Positions 1 through 8,785 of a stretch of DNA of 44,616 bases are shown here, piece by piece. Every line of letters begins with the position of its first letter. The stretch's first letter is position 1. The DNA is from an uncultured Mollicutes bacterium (GTDB taxonomy: Bacteria; Bacillota_I; Bacilli_A; RF39; UBA660), in the NCBI GenBank assembly GCA_945969495.1, contig CAMFOH010000004.1, positions 1-44,616 on the forward strand, given 5' to 3'. The translations under genes were made by a program, and so were the position numbers. Under the pieces are notes generated by a model. It ran no database searches and was not told where the DNA came from. It saw nothing but the letters and a program-made list of their open reading frames with translations.

Positions 1-199
1 AAATAAGTCTTGGTAAATATCCAAATCCTCTAGAATTAAGATAATTGTATATATTTATTATATTATTTTTTGCATTCTCTTTTGCTACAAATTTTTTATC
101 ATTTGCGTCAGTATATATAATAGCATTTTTTAAAAACTCATATTTTTTAACCGTGGGACATTGCTTTTTTATAACGTTTTTGATTATATCATTATTCAT
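1..199 (-). CDS. YsxE/CotS-like spore coat protein, N-terminal fragment
   Basis: The gene runs off the left edge of the window, so only about 66 N-terminal residues are visible, beginning MNNDIIKNVIKKQ. The ATG at 199 overlaps the stop of the SpoVID-like gene by 8 bases, so the two are probably translationally coupled. In Bacillus, spoVID is directly followed by ysxE, a member of the CotS kinase-fold spore coat family. The visible residues (a short helical start followed by strand-like YEFLKNAIIYTDANDKKFV and later GFGYLP) fit the N-lobe of that family. The call rests mainly on gene order; no catalytic motif lies inside the window. Confidence 0.5.
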   Translation of the reverse strand, partial: MNNDIIKNVIKKQCPTVKKYEFLKNAIIYTDANDKKFVAKENAKNNIINIYNYLNSRGFGYLPRLI

Positions 200-938
200 T
201 TATAACTGGTACGATTATTTTAGTACCTAAAATAACATTATCTAAATTATTATATTTTTCTAATTCTTCTTTTGAAACGTTATATTTTTCCATAACGGTC
301 TTTATGGTTTCACTTTCTCTTATTATATGAAATTTATAAGTACTATTTTTTTCATCATAACCCAAAAAACCAGAAGTAATGTTATTAGTTATCTCGGATA
401 TATCAAGCTTATCATCATCTTTTTTTTCTTCTATTATTTTTAAAGTTTCATTATTAGCATCATCTATCATAATATCCTCCTTTATATTTCTTTCGTCTTT
501 TTTTAATACTTCATTTTCATTTCTTTTGTTTTCTTTTTCTTCTTTATTATCAGAAATTATTTCTACTAAAGAAGGGGCTTCTTCTTCAGTGATAGATTCT
601 ATCTCTTTTTTATAGTATACTAAGTTATCAACTTTAACATCAATGTGGACTCTTAAATATTCATTATTTATTATTTCATAATAAAAGTCATCTACATCTA
701 TTGTTACTTTTGATGCATCATATTTATCATCAAGGGTAATGTCAAAATTTATTTTCTTTTCAAATACTTCTTCATTAATGCTTATTTCGTTCATTTTATA
801 TTTACCACTTATTGTAAAAAAACCAACTACTGAATCATTATTTTCCATCTTCAAATTATGTTCAAGTGCGATACTAGTTATTTCAGAAATTTTAGAATCT
901 AAACTAATATCCTTTACAAAAGGTATTATCTGTTTCAT
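192..938 (-). CDS. spoVID: SpoVID-like spore coat morphogenetic protein with C-terminal LysM
   Basis: SpoVID is needed for encasement of the forespore by coat proteins; its LysM domain mediates late attachment. Here about 125 N-terminal residues form an alternating strand pattern (GFFTISGKYKMNE, INFDITLD, LRVHIDVKVDNL) like the SpoVID N-terminal domain. A Lys/Glu-rich, probably disordered linker follows. The last ~50 residues are a LysM domain (FHIIRESETIKTVMEKYNVS ... LGTKIIVP). The ATG at 938 is preferred over an upstream TTG at 947, because the GGAG site is about 10 bases from the ATG and only 2 from the TTG. It lies downstream of lon and is followed by a ysxE-like gene, as in Bacillus. 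It is shorter than the Bacillus protein. The spore role is inferred from domains and neighbours. Confidence 0.68.
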   Translation of the reverse strand: MKQIIPFVKDISLDSKISEITSIALEHNLKMENNDSVVGFFTISGKYKMNEISINEEVFEKKINFDITLDDKYDASKVTIDVDDFYYEIINNEYLRVHIDVKVDNLVYYKKEIESITEEEAPSLVEIISDNKEEKENKRNENEVLKKDERNIKEDIMIDDANNETLKIIEEKKDDDKLDISEITNNITSGFLGYDEKNSTYKFHIIRESETIKTVMEKYNVSKEELEKYNNLDNVILGTKIIVPVINE

Positions 939-970
939 ATTTATCAATCTCCATTCAATAAAACATATGT

Positions 971-1006
971 AAAAAAAAAAGAAAAATGTTAATTTTTCTT
1001 TTTTTT
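971..1006 (-). terminator. Rho-independent terminator at the end of lon
   Basis: An A-rich/T-rich inverted repeat (AAAAAGAAAAAT paired with ATTTTTCTTTTT) overlaps the last lon codons, which read Asn-Lys-Lys-Lys-Lys-Asn. It ends in a T tract on the minus strand. The stem is almost all A-U, so it may be weak. Confidence 0.5.
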
Positions 1007-3325
1007 GTTAAATAACAAATCATATATTTCTTTATAACTATCAACGCACGTTATCTCTATATTTTCCATTACCTCTTTTGAAATATCCGCTAAATCACGC
1101 TCATTTTTCTTTGGAATAATAAATTTTCTTGCGCCTGCAACATAAGCTCCTGTTATTTTTTCTTTTAAACCGCCAATTGCGAGCACTTTACCAGTTAACG
1201 TCATTTCACCTGTCATTGCATATGTTGAAGGTACTACGTTACCCGTTAAAGAGCTAATTATTGCGGTGGTAAGTGCTATACCCGCAGAAGGTCCGTCTTT
1301 TGGTATACCACCTTCTATTGCATTTATGTGAATGCATAAATTATCTAGTTTAGATAACTCTATTTTATATTCTTTAGCATGACTTTTTATGTGGCCTAGT
1401 GCAATATTTACACTTTATTTCATAACATCACCTAAGTTTCCAGTTATTTTAACGTTATCCTTAGATTCATAAGTAACCACCTCAAGTGGTAAGATATCAC
1501 CGCCATACATCGTATACGCAAGACCATTTACAACACCAGGAGTATTATTTGATAAAAAGTCATTATTTTCGTATTTAGGTTTTCCTAAAAATTCTTCTAA
1601 TTTTTTTTCAGTAACCTTTACGTTTAAGGTATCTTTATTAGATTCTAACATTGTTTTAACGTATTTTCTAACTACTTTATTTATTACTCTTTCAAGTTCA
1701 CGAACACCAGCTTCTTTGGTATATCTTTCTATTATCTGTAATATTATATCATCACTAAATTTTATACTTGTATTTTCTAATCCGTACTCACTAAGAGCTA
1801 ATTTAATAAGATGGTTTTTTGCAATAAATAATTTTTCATATTCGGTGTAACTAGATAATTTTATTATTTCCAATCTGTCTTTTAATTCCTCAGGTATTTG
1901 TTCAATGTAATTAGCTGTTAAAATAAACATAACTTTAGATAAATCATATGGTTCTTCTACATAATTATCATAGAAAGTATTATTTTGTTCTGGGTCTAAT
2001 ACCTCAAGTAAACTACTTGCTGGATCACCTTTTATATCCTTAGTCATTTTATCTACTTCATCAATTAAAAATACTGGGTTGCTTGAACCACATTTTTTTA
2101 AAGCATTTATTATCCTACCAGGGTTTGCTCCCATATATGTTCTTCTGTGTCCTATTATTTCGGCTGGATCATTTACCCCACCAACGGATATTTTAACAAA
2201 CTTTCTATTCATTGCTTCTGCAATTGATTTAGCTAAAGATGTTTTTCCAACACCCGGAGGTCCAACTAAACATATTATTGGAGCTTTTCCACTTACGCTT
2301 CTTTTCTTTACTGCTAAATACTCTATTATTCTATCTTTTATATCAAAAAGCCCATAATGAGAAGCATCAAGCACGTTTTTTACGTTTTTTAAATCAGTAT
2401 TATCTTTTGTATATACTTGCCAAGGTAAATTTATTAATACATCAAGATAATTTCTTATTATACCAACTTCAGGAGAAGCTGATGGAGTAGCTTCGTATTT
2501 TCTTATTTCTCTTTCAATCTTTTTATGAATGTTTTTTGGGGCTTTTAACTTTTTTAATTTTTCTTTTATTTCTTCTACATCTTCATCCTTAGATGATATA
2601 TCTCCAAGTTCTTCTTTAATTAATCTTATCTTTTCTCTTAAAATAAATTCTTTTTGGGAATTATCAAGTTCTTTCTTTAATTTACTATCTAATCTTTTTT
2701 CTATTTCATAAACATCAAGTTCTTTTTGAATATCTTCAAGGTCCATCATTACTCTCGTATGAGGATTAATACATGTTAAGAATTTGTATTTTCTTTCAAA
2801 GGTAGTTGGCATATAATTTGCTATGACATCCGCAAGCTTACTTACGCTTTCAATATCATTTATTACTGATAAAACACTATTTGATGCATATGGGACAGTA
2901 TTTATATATCTTTCAAGCTCAACTTTAAGTTTTCTAAGTAGTGCTTCTTCGTCTGATGCATCAATTGCGTATCTAACAGGTGATGATACTTCTGCTTTAA
3001 ATACTTCATCTATATTTTCATATGGTGAATATCTATTTATTTGTGCTCTTTTTTTACCTTCTATAGTAACCCTAACACAACCATTAGGAAGTGTTGTTTT
3101 TTTTGTTATTTTACCTATAATTCCTAAATTAGGAAGTTTTGATATTTCAATTTTTTCTTCTAAAAAATTTTCTGGTGATACTAAAAGCACATACCCATCA
3201 TGCATGTCATTTGCTATATTAATTATTTTGGTATCTAATTCGTCAATTAAATCAATTTTTAACTCGGCATAAGGAAGGACTACAATCCCCCTAAGTAATA
3301 TAACTGGTAAACTTTTTTTATTCAT
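989..3325 (-). pseudogene. lon: Lon protease, interrupted by one in-frame TAA
   Basis: Full-length Lon is an ATP-dependent cytosolic Ser-Lys protease of about 780 residues. This reading frame spans 779 codons with one stop, TAA at 1415-1417 (codon 637). Before the stop are the N-terminal substrate-binding domain, the coiled coil and the AAA+ module, with Walker A GPPGVGKT near residues 355-362 and Walker B VFLIDEVDK near 420. The stop falls where the family has the conserved VMKES: VMK is followed by TAA and then SVNIALGHIK. The same frame then continues with the catalytic serine (GPSAG, about residue 680) and lysine (GGLKEK, about 723), close to E. coli S679 and K722. A GAA to TAA change explains it. 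As read, the product is an ATPase without protease sites. Alternatives are a sequencing error or stop readthrough. The gene follows tig, with no clpX between them. Confidence 0.9.
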
Positions 3326-3364
3326 GAAAACCTTCCTTCCTTACAAATATAAATTTTACTTTTT

Positions 3365-3392
3365 ATTATAAACCATGGTTAATAAAAGTCAA
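3365..3392 (-). promoter_or_regulatory. Promoter of lon
   Basis: TTGACT (3392-3387), a 16-base spacer and TATAAT (3370-3365) lie about 40 bases before the lon start. AAGGAAGG-type ribosome-binding sequence follows. No CIRCE or CtsR-type operator was seen nearby. Confidence 0.72.
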
Positions 3393-3425
3393 GAATAATG
3401 TCGTAATTTGTTATGGTAATTTATT

Positions 3426-3455
3426 AAAAAAAGAAAGTATTTACTTTCTTTTTTT
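3426..3455 (-). terminator. Terminator after tig
   Basis: AAAAAAAGAAAGTA is paired with TACTTTCTTTTTTT across a 2-base centre, followed by T-rich sequence on the minus strand. It lies just past the tig stop and separates tig from lon. Confidence 0.65.
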
Positions 3456-3472
3456 AACTAATGCTTATTAAA

Positions 3473-4729
3473 TTATTTTTTTAATATATCAATTACTTTT
3501 TGTACTTTTAAATCGTACTTAAGCATATCAATGCCACCAAATGCTTTGATATATTCTTCTTTATCCATGCCGTGTTTCTTAGCTTTTTCTTCAGCATCTT
3601 TTTTAGCTTCTTCATCTGATGCATCAATTTTTTCTAATGATATTATCTCGTCAATAGCAAATCTTAGTTTAACTCTTTTTTCAGCCTCATCATGCATTTG
3701 TGCCTTTAATTGCTCTTCTGTTGAGTTAGTAAACTTATAAAATTGTTCTAAAGATATACCTTGCATTTGTAATCTTTCTTCATATTGTTTAACCATGCGT
3801 TCTAATTCTTCATGAACTAACTCATGAGGAATTTCCACACTCGTTTCTTTGATTAAAGCTTCAAATAAATCATCGATGTATTTATTTTCTGCCTCATAAC
3901 TTTTTTGTTCAGTCATCGTATCTTTTATGGTCTTTTTTAAGTCTTCCTTAGTTTTAACATCTTCCAAACCTAAATCTAAGAAAAACTCTTCATTAAGTTC
4001 AGGATAAACCTTTGTTTTTACTTCATGTACTTTAACCTTAAAACAAACTGGCTTGCCTTTTAACTCTTCAGCATGATAATCCTTAGGGAAAGTTACGTTA
4101 ACATCTTTTTCATCACCTGCTTTAACCCCTATTAATGCTTCTTCAAATCCAGGGATGAAAGAATTGCTACCTAGTTCCAATGAATAGTTTTCTGCTTTAC
4201 CACCTTCAAAGGCCTTATCACCATCAAAACCTTCAAAGTCAATTATTACGGTATCCCCGTTATCAGCACTACCATCCTTAACTTGTAAATCGGCATACTC
4301 TTTTCTCATTTTTTCTATTTCTTCTTCAACGTCTTTAGCAGTTACTTTAACATCATCTTTTTTTACGTTTAAGCCTGTATATTTTTTTATCTTAACCTCT
4401 GGTTTAGTTGTAAACGTAAATACGTATGTTACACCTTCTTCATCAGCTTTTTCTATTGCAACGGTAGGTTGCATAATTGGTTCTCCTTTAAAATCAGTAA
4501 GTGCTTTTTCATATGCGCCTTGCATAGAACTATCCACCGCTTCAACAACTAATGATTGTTTTCCGTATTTTTTTTCATAAACACTTCTTGGTGCCTTACC
4601 AGGTCTAAAACCATCAATTTTAACAGTTTTAATTACTTTTTTAAAAGTATCATCTAATATTTTTTTCCATTCATCACCATTTATATTTACTTTAATTTCA
4701 TGAATGTTTTTTGCTTTTTTTTCAGCCAT
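3473..4729 (-). CDS. tig: Trigger factor, ribosome-associated chaperone
   Basis: Trigger factor binds the ribosomal exit tunnel and folds nascent chains. The N-terminal ribosome-binding domain carries GFRPGKAPRSVYEKKYG, containing the family's GFRxGKxP signature. A central FKBP-type prolyl isomerase domain follows (GDTVIIDFEGF, FIPGFEEALIGVKAGD), then a long helical C-terminal arm. At about 418 residues it matches the family length. An ATG 21 bases further upstream is possible, but AAGGAGG sits at the right distance before the ATG at 4729 (MAEKKAK). It has its own promoter and terminator, so it is probably monocistronic. In Bacillus, tig is followed by clpX and lon; here lon comes next with no clpX. 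Confidence 0.96.
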   Translation of the reverse strand: MAEKKAKNIHEIKVNINGDEWKKILDDTFKKVIKTVKIDGFRPGKAPRSVYEKKYGKQSLVVEAVDSSMQGAYEKALTDFKGEPIMQPTVAIEKADEEGVTYVFTFTTKPEVKIKKYTGLNVKKDDVKVTAKDVEEEIEKMRKEYADLQVKDGSADNGDTVIIDFEGFDGDKAFEGGKAENYSLELGSNSFIPGFEEALIGVKAGDEKDVNVTFPKDYHAEELKGKPVCFKVKVHEVKTKVYPELNEEFFLDLGLEDVKTKEDLKKTIKDTMTEQKSYEAENKYIDDLFEALIKETSVEIPHELVHEELERMVKQYEERLQMQGISLEQFYKFTNSTEEQLKAQMHDEAEKRVKLRFAIDEIISLEKIDASDEEAKKDAEEKAKKHGMDKEEYIKAFGGIDMLKYDLKVQKVIDILKK

Positions 4730-4755
4730 GATATTCCTCCTTAAAAACAATTAGT

Positions 4756-4784
4756 ATTATAACTTATTTTATTTTCTTTTACAA
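4756..4784 (-). promoter_or_regulatory. Promoter of tig
   Basis: TTGTAA (4784-4779), a 17-base spacer and a perfect TATAAT (4761-4756) lie just ahead of the tig ribosome-binding site. Confidence 0.72.
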
Positions 4785-4813
4785 GTGCTTGTTATTAACG
4801 TGTTTAAAATTAA

Positions 4814-4838
4814 TAAAAGATAGCTTTTTTAAGCTACC
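4814..4838 (-). terminator. Terminator after greA
   Basis: GGTAGCTT pairs with AAGCTATC, followed by TTTTATT on the minus strand. The hairpin includes the last greA codons. Confidence 0.72.
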
Positions 4839-5299
4839 TTTGTTATTTCAACTTCAAAACTTCCATTCGGAGATTCAACAGCTACTTTTTCCCCTTCTTT
4901 TTTACCAATAACCGCTTTTGCTATTGGAGATTCATTAGAAATCTTGTTTTCAAATGGATCTGCTTCATTAGTACCTACAATGGTATACTCTTCTTCTTCT
5001 CCATCGTCATATTTAATAGTTACGATAGACCCAACACGAATCTCCCCATCCGCTTTATTTTCGATTATAATAGCATGTTCTAAAGTATACTCTATTTCTT
5101 TTATTCTTGCTTCTAGTTTTGCTTGATTTTCTCTTGCGGAAGAATACTCTGCATTCTCAGATAAATCACCTAAAGCTCTTGCCTCTTTAATGGCATTAAT
5201 TATTTCTGGTCTTTTTACTGTTTTAGCTTCATTAAGTTCTTCTTCCAACTTCAAAAAACCTTCACTGGTTAAATATATTTCTTTTGTATTATTTTTCAT
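4829..5299 (-). CDS. greA: Transcript cleavage factor GreA
   Basis: GreA rescues backtracked RNA polymerase by stimulating cleavage of the nascent RNA. The N-terminal coiled coil is clear (YLTSEGFLKLEEELNEAK, then the tip ALGDLSENAEYSSARENQ with its conserved acidic residues). The C-terminal FKBP-like domain follows (GSIVTIKYDDGEEEEYTIVG, ISNESPIAKAVIGKKEGE). The start at 5299 follows AGAGGTGA and gives the usual length of about 156 residues; an upstream ATG in the same frame would add 20 residues that lie in the promoter region. It is the last gene after the trmR-trhP cluster, as in Bacillus, but without udk between them. Confidence 0.96.
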   Translation of the reverse strand: MKNNTKEIYLTSEGFLKLEEELNEAKTVKRPEIINAIKEARALGDLSENAEYSSARENQAKLEARIKEIEYTLEHAIIIENKADGEIRVGSIVTIKYDDGEEEEYTIVGTNEADPFENKISNESPIAKAVIGKKEGEKVAVESPNGSFEVEITKVA

Positions 5300-5330
5300 A
5301 AGTTCACCTCTATTAACAAAACTGGCTATA

Positions 5331-5359
5331 ATGATACTATATTTTTTCTGTTTTGTCAA
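5331..5359 (-). promoter_or_regulatory. Promoter of greA overlapping the trhP2 stop
   Basis: A perfect TTGACA (5359-5354), a 17-base spacer and TATCAT (5336-5331). The TGA inside the -35 box is also the stop codon of trhP2, so the promoter begins inside the upstream gene. Confidence 0.75.
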
Positions 5360-6564
5360 TCTAAAAAGTTGACACGCATAATTGCATTAATAGGTATTTT
5401 TTTCTCACATGGTATTCTTACTATCTGTTTCGGATGCCTTGCTACATCAATAATATTTCCTTTTTCATCTTTTACTTTTTCTATTGTGAGACTATAATCA
5501 TCAATTGCTGGTGCGAAAATATTTACTTTGTCACCTTTTTTAAAAAAGTTACGTTGTTCTATTACTAATTCTTTATTATCGTTATCATATCCAATTACTA
5601 TTCCTAAAAAATCCTGGTTTGAATCCTCTTGTCTATTTCCATAATATTGTTCTTTTTCGTTTGGTTTTTTATTAAAGAATTGTGGTGCAACATCGCGATT
5701 AGCACATCTGTATAATATTTTTATAGCTTTTTTAATATATGCATCATTTTCTTTTTTATTACAATACATATCAATTAATCGTCTATAAACATTAACTATT
5801 GTTGCAATATAATATATAGAACGCATTCTTCCTTCTAATTTAAATGAAGTAACTCCAATATCAATCATTTCTTTAATATACTTAACTAAAGATAAATCTT
5901 TTGGAGCAATGGAAAAATTTGAATTGTCTGAAATAACATTGTTATTTTGATCATACAAATTAAAATTAAATCTACATACTTGGCAACATCCACCACGATT
6001 AGCATCTCGATTAGTAAAATAATTTGATAAGATACATCTTCCTGAAATATTTGTACACATCGCACCATGAATGAAACATTCTACTTCAACGTTTGTCTCA
6101 TCTATTATGTTTTTAATATCTTTTTTTGAACACTCTCTTGCTAAAACAATTCTTTCTACACCATTTTTAATATAATATTTACATGCATCTTTATTTAAAA
6201 CAGAAGCTTGGGTACTTAAATGAAGACAAAGATTAGGGGCATACTTTTTTGCAACGTCGATGACTAACGGATCACTAAAAATTATGGCATCAACTCCTAT
6301 ATCTTGAAGTTTTTTAAGATATTGTCCTAAATTAATAGTATCCTCATCATGAAATACAATATTTACTGTAACATAAACTTTTGCGTTATGATCATGAGCA
6401 TAATTTACTCCTTTTTTAATGTCATTTATACTAAAGTTTTTTGCATTAGCTCGTAAACTATAATTTTCTCCACCTAAATAAACAGCGTTTGCTCCATAAT
6501 CTATAGCCCATTTTAACTTTTCAAGGTCTCCAGCAGGTGCTAGAAGTTCTGGTTTTTTAATCAT
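5356..6564 (-). CDS. trhP2: U32-family tRNA hydroxylation protein TrhP2 (YrrO-like)
   Basis: This U32 family member has the TIM-barrel start PELLAPAGDLEKLKWAIDYG and a conserved cysteine set (GAMCTNISGRC, then GGCCQVCRF) likely to hold an iron-sulfur cluster. In Bacillus, TrhP1 and TrhP2 use prephenate in making 5-hydroxyuridine at tRNA position 34, which TrmR then methylates. This window has the same order trmR-trhP1-trhP2, with 29-base and 8-base overlaps, so the three are almost certainly one operon with one pathway. At 402 residues it is the longer partner. The TGA stop sits inside the greA promoter. The pathway comes from family knowledge and gene order. Confidence 0.88.
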   Translation of the reverse strand: MIKKPELLAPAGDLEKLKWAIDYGANAVYLGGENYSLRANAKNFSINDIKKGVNYAHDHNAKVYVTVNIVFHDEDTINLGQYLKKLQDIGVDAIIFSDPLVIDVAKKYAPNLCLHLSTQASVLNKDACKYYIKNGVERIVLARECSKKDIKNIIDETNVEVECFIHGAMCTNISGRCILSNYFTNRDANRGGCCQVCRFNFNLYDQNNNVISDNSNFSIAPKDLSLVKYIKEMIDIGVTSFKLEGRMRSIYYIATIVNVYRRLIDMYCNKKENDAYIKKAIKILYRCANRDVAPQFFNKKPNEKEQYYGNRQEDSNQDFLGIVIGYDNDNKELVIEQRNFFKKGDKVNIFAPAIDDYSLTIEKVKDEKGNIIDVARHPKQIVRIPCEKKIPINAIMRVNFLD

Positions 6565-7384
6565 TATTTTTCACCTTATAAATCGTTTTTTGATTTATAA
6601 ACCCTTCGTTAGAGTTAAAAGTATCATCTATTTTATCCTTAAGTTTATAGTTATTTTTCATAAAAGCATCTAGTACCCATTTAAAATCATTTAGTAAGTA
6701 TCCATCAAAAATAAAAAAGTCAGCATTTATATTTGACAATCTATCAATTAAGTTAATTGGACTACCGTTTAAAATATGCGTTCCAAAATGGTCTTCAAGA
6801 ATTATATACTCATTATCACTATTATTTTCCTTAATTTTAAAAAATCTGCCATTTGAGAATTTATTAAAATGTTTTAGATAGTTAGAAACTAGTTTTCTTT
6901 TAGAAGTAGATAAATGTGGCAATCCAAATACTTGCTTAAAAGTTAGCATTTCTTTGTTATTTTCTTTTATATCATTAGTTTCCTTTAAAGTTATATCATT
7001 TGTTAATATAATACCATTTACGCCATTATTATAATAATGCTCTATTGTTAATGAACTATTATTTAAATGAAGCTGATCTAATATAATAGGTGTTGTTAAT
7101 TCATAAGATAATGCCGCAACGTCACCAACTATAATTCCGTCTAATCCTATATCATCAAGTTTCTTTAACGTTTCTTTGTAAAATTTTAGTTCATTATTAA
7201 ATATAACTCTATTTAACGATGCAAAAACTTTTTTTTCATCATTTTTTTTCTTTATTTTTCTTATTTCACTTGGTGTGTATGTTTTTCCAAAGCAAATGCA
7301 AAAATTCTTAACACCTAAAATATACCCATCTGATGGGTATAATAATTCATCTTTATTATTTATCTTGAGTAATATTTTGCTCAT
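6557..7384 (-). CDS. trhP1: U32-family tRNA hydroxylation partner TrhP1 (YrrN-like)
   Basis: A shorter, more divergent U32 homologue of 275 residues. It keeps the barrel pattern (GIIVGDVAALSYELTTPIIL, NGVNGIILTND, FKQVFGLPHLSTSKRKLV) but lacks the dense cysteine cluster of the neighbouring larger protein. In Bacillus the equivalent gene, yrrN, lies between the methyltransferase gene and yrrO and acts with it in 5-hydroxyuridine formation at the wobble position. It starts inside trmR (29-base overlap) and its stop overlaps the trhP2 start by 8 bases, indicating translational coupling. It probably forms a complex with TrhP2, which is inference. Confidence 0.8.
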   Translation of the reverse strand: MSKILLKINNKDELLYPSDGYILGVKNFCICFGKTYTPSEIRKIKKKNDEKKVFASLNRVIFNNELKFYKETLKKLDDIGLDGIIVGDVAALSYELTTPIILDQLHLNNSSLTIEHYYNNGVNGIILTNDITLKETNDIKENNKEMLTFKQVFGLPHLSTSKRKLVSNYLKHFNKFSNGRFFKIKENNSDNEYIILEDHFGTHILNGSPINLIDRLSNINADFFIFDGYLLNDFKWVLDAFMKNNYKLKDKIDDTFNSNEGFINQKTIYKVKNND

Positions 7385-7979
7385 TATTATCTAACCTTCT
7401 TCTAGAAATTGCTATACCATCACCAACGTCAAAAAAACGAGTCTTAAAATCCTTGTTATCATTTAAAAAATTAATATAAGTTTCTAATTTTCCAAGTAAT
7501 TGTCTTAAGTTTCTAGATAATTTCGTCTTATCAGAAAAAGTCAAACCATGAAATCTTATATTGTCTGTTATAATATAACCCTTAGTATTTAAATTTTCAG
7601 AAAACTTATTAAAGAATTTTAAGTATTGGCTTTTAGCGGCATCAATAAAAATCAAATCAAATTTCTCATTCGTTCTAAACTCTAAAGCATCTGCTAAAAC
7701 CAATGTTATTCTATGATCCAAATTCGCGTTTTTAACGTTTTTAACAGCTTCTATATATCTATCTTTATCTCTTTCAATCGTAGTAATCGTAACATCTTCA
7801 CTTGCTAAAGCCATATTTATTGCGGAATAGCCAATCGCACTACCAATTTCCAAAATATTCTTTATTTTATTTAACTTAACAAACTCAGATAAAAAATTAA
7901 TTCCGTCTTTTTCCATAATGGGAATTCCTTTTTCATCTGCATACTTTTCCATCTTTCTAATTAAGTATTCCATGTCCAT
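7356..7979 (-). CDS. trmR: tRNA 5-hydroxyuridine methyltransferase TrmR (YrrM-like)
   Basis: A class I SAM-dependent O-methyltransferase of the catechol-O-methyltransferase type. Motif I is ILEIGSAIGYSAINMA, the acidic ribose-binding strand is VTITTIERD, and the metal/catalytic loop is FDLIFIDAAKSQYLKFF, followed by DNIRFHG. YrrM of Bacillus, in the same gene order, methylates ho5U34 to mo5U34. It is the first gene of the trmR-trhP1-trhP2 operon and has its own promoter. A second ATG two codons in is possible, but the first is well placed after AAGGTGG. Confidence 0.88.
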   Translation of the reverse strand: MDMEYLIRKMEKYADEKGIPIMEKDGINFLSEFVKLNKIKNILEIGSAIGYSAINMALASEDVTITTIERDKDRYIEAVKNVKNANLDHRITLVLADALEFRTNEKFDLIFIDAAKSQYLKFFNKFSENLNTKGYIITDNIRFHGLTFSDKTKLSRNLRQLLGKLETYINFLNDNKDFKTRFFDVGDGIAISRRRLDNNEQNITQDK

Positions 7980-8007
7980 TTTAAAGCACCACCTTAATTC
8001 CTATATA

Positions 8008-8037
8008 ATTATAGCATTTTAATCACTTAAAAATCAA
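8008..8037 (-). promoter_or_regulatory. Promoter of the trmR-trhP1-trhP2 operon
   Basis: TTGATT (8037-8032), an 18-base spacer and TATAAT (8013-8008) lie about 28 bases before the trmR start. Confidence 0.7.
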
Positions 8038-8049
8038 CTTATTACATTT

Positions 8050-8073
8050 AAAAAGACAGATTACTCTGCCGTT
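8050..8073 (-). terminator. Terminator after the DUF1292 gene
   Basis: GGCAGA pairs with TCTGTC across a short loop, followed by TTTTT on the minus strand. It overlaps the last codons of the DUF1292 gene. Confidence 0.7.
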
Positions 8074-8360
8074 TCATTTTGATTTTCTTCACTAGAAAGA
8101 GAAGTTAAAATTCCCTCAATTAATTTCCATTCTTCATCAGTTTCTATTGGTAGAAGCACAGGATTTTCTTCTTCAGGATTAAATATTGATGCATATACTT
8201 TTGTATTTCCTTCCTCATCTAGTGTATTATCAGTATATGCCATATAGTTTTTCTTTGTTTTTTCATCTTCGTAAGTAAATAAAATTTCACATTTTATTTC
8301 TTCTCCATTATCATTTACGATCGTAAATGTATTATCTTGTTTTAATTCGTTGTTTTCCAT
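8061..8360 (-). CDS. DUF1292 family protein (YrzB-like)
   Basis: A small acidic protein of 99 residues. The core TFTIVNDNGEEIKCEILFTY, then YMAYTDNT, VYASIFNPEEE and a C-terminal EEWKLIEGIL is typical of DUF1292. Its biochemical function is unknown. In Bacilli it follows ruvX and ireB, as here, and its start overlaps the ruvX end by 19 bases. The family assignment is good but no activity should be inferred. Confidence 0.88.
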   Translation of the reverse strand: MENNELKQDNTFTIVNDNGEEIKCEILFTYEDEKTKKNYMAYTDNTLDEEGNTKVYASIFNPEEENPVLLPIETDEEWKLIEGILTSLSSEENQNETAE

Positions 8361-8785
8361 TTTTCCTTTTCCTTTCTTATATCTAAATAATTTTGTAAGA
8401 TTATTGTAGCTGCTATAGTATCCACTTTGGATTTTCTTTTTTTTCTTGAAACATCTGCTTGTAATAAAACATTATTAGCACTAACAGAAGATAATCTTTC
8501 ATCTTGCATATAAACAGGTAATTTATATGCATCATTAAGTATTTTAGTAAAGTCTTCTGTTCTTTGAGCTGCTATTCCAAGTGTATTATTCATGTTTTTA
8601 GGTAGACCAATAACAATTGCACGAACGTTATACTCATTAATTATGTTTGTTAAAAAGGGCAAACAATCTTGAGGCATATCCTCCTCAAATCTTAGTGTTT
8701 TAAGTCCTGTTGCAATTGTGCCTGTTACATCACTTATTGCAACACCAAGTGTTTTTGTACCTAAATCTAAACCCATGTATCTCAT
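8342..8785 (-). CDS. ruvX: Putative Holliday junction resolvase RuvX (YqgF)
   Basis: The RNase H-like fold begins MRYMGLDLGTKTLGVAISD, with the first catalytic aspartate. It continues with AIVIGLPKNMNNTLG, the DERLSS motif (here MQDERLSSVSA) and the terminal DTIAATIILQ strand-helix. At 147 residues it has the usual length. YqgF proteins have been linked to junction resolution and to 16S rRNA 5'-end processing. The start codon overlaps the ireB stop by one base (TAATG), so translation is probably coupled. Confidence 0.93.
   Translation of the reverse strand: MRYMGLDLGTKTLGVAISDVTGTIATGLKTLRFEEDMPQDCLPFLTNIINEYNVRAIVIGLPKNMNNTLGIAAQRTEDFTKILNDAYKLPVYMQDERLSSVSANNVLLQADVSRKKRKSKVDTIAATIILQNYLDIRKEKEKWKTTN

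Noticed and set aside
989..1216. A separate 75-residue protein downstream of lon
   Set aside because: It is in the same frame as lon and encodes the end of the Lon protease domain, including the catalytic lysine; it is the tail of an interrupted gene and not an independent one.
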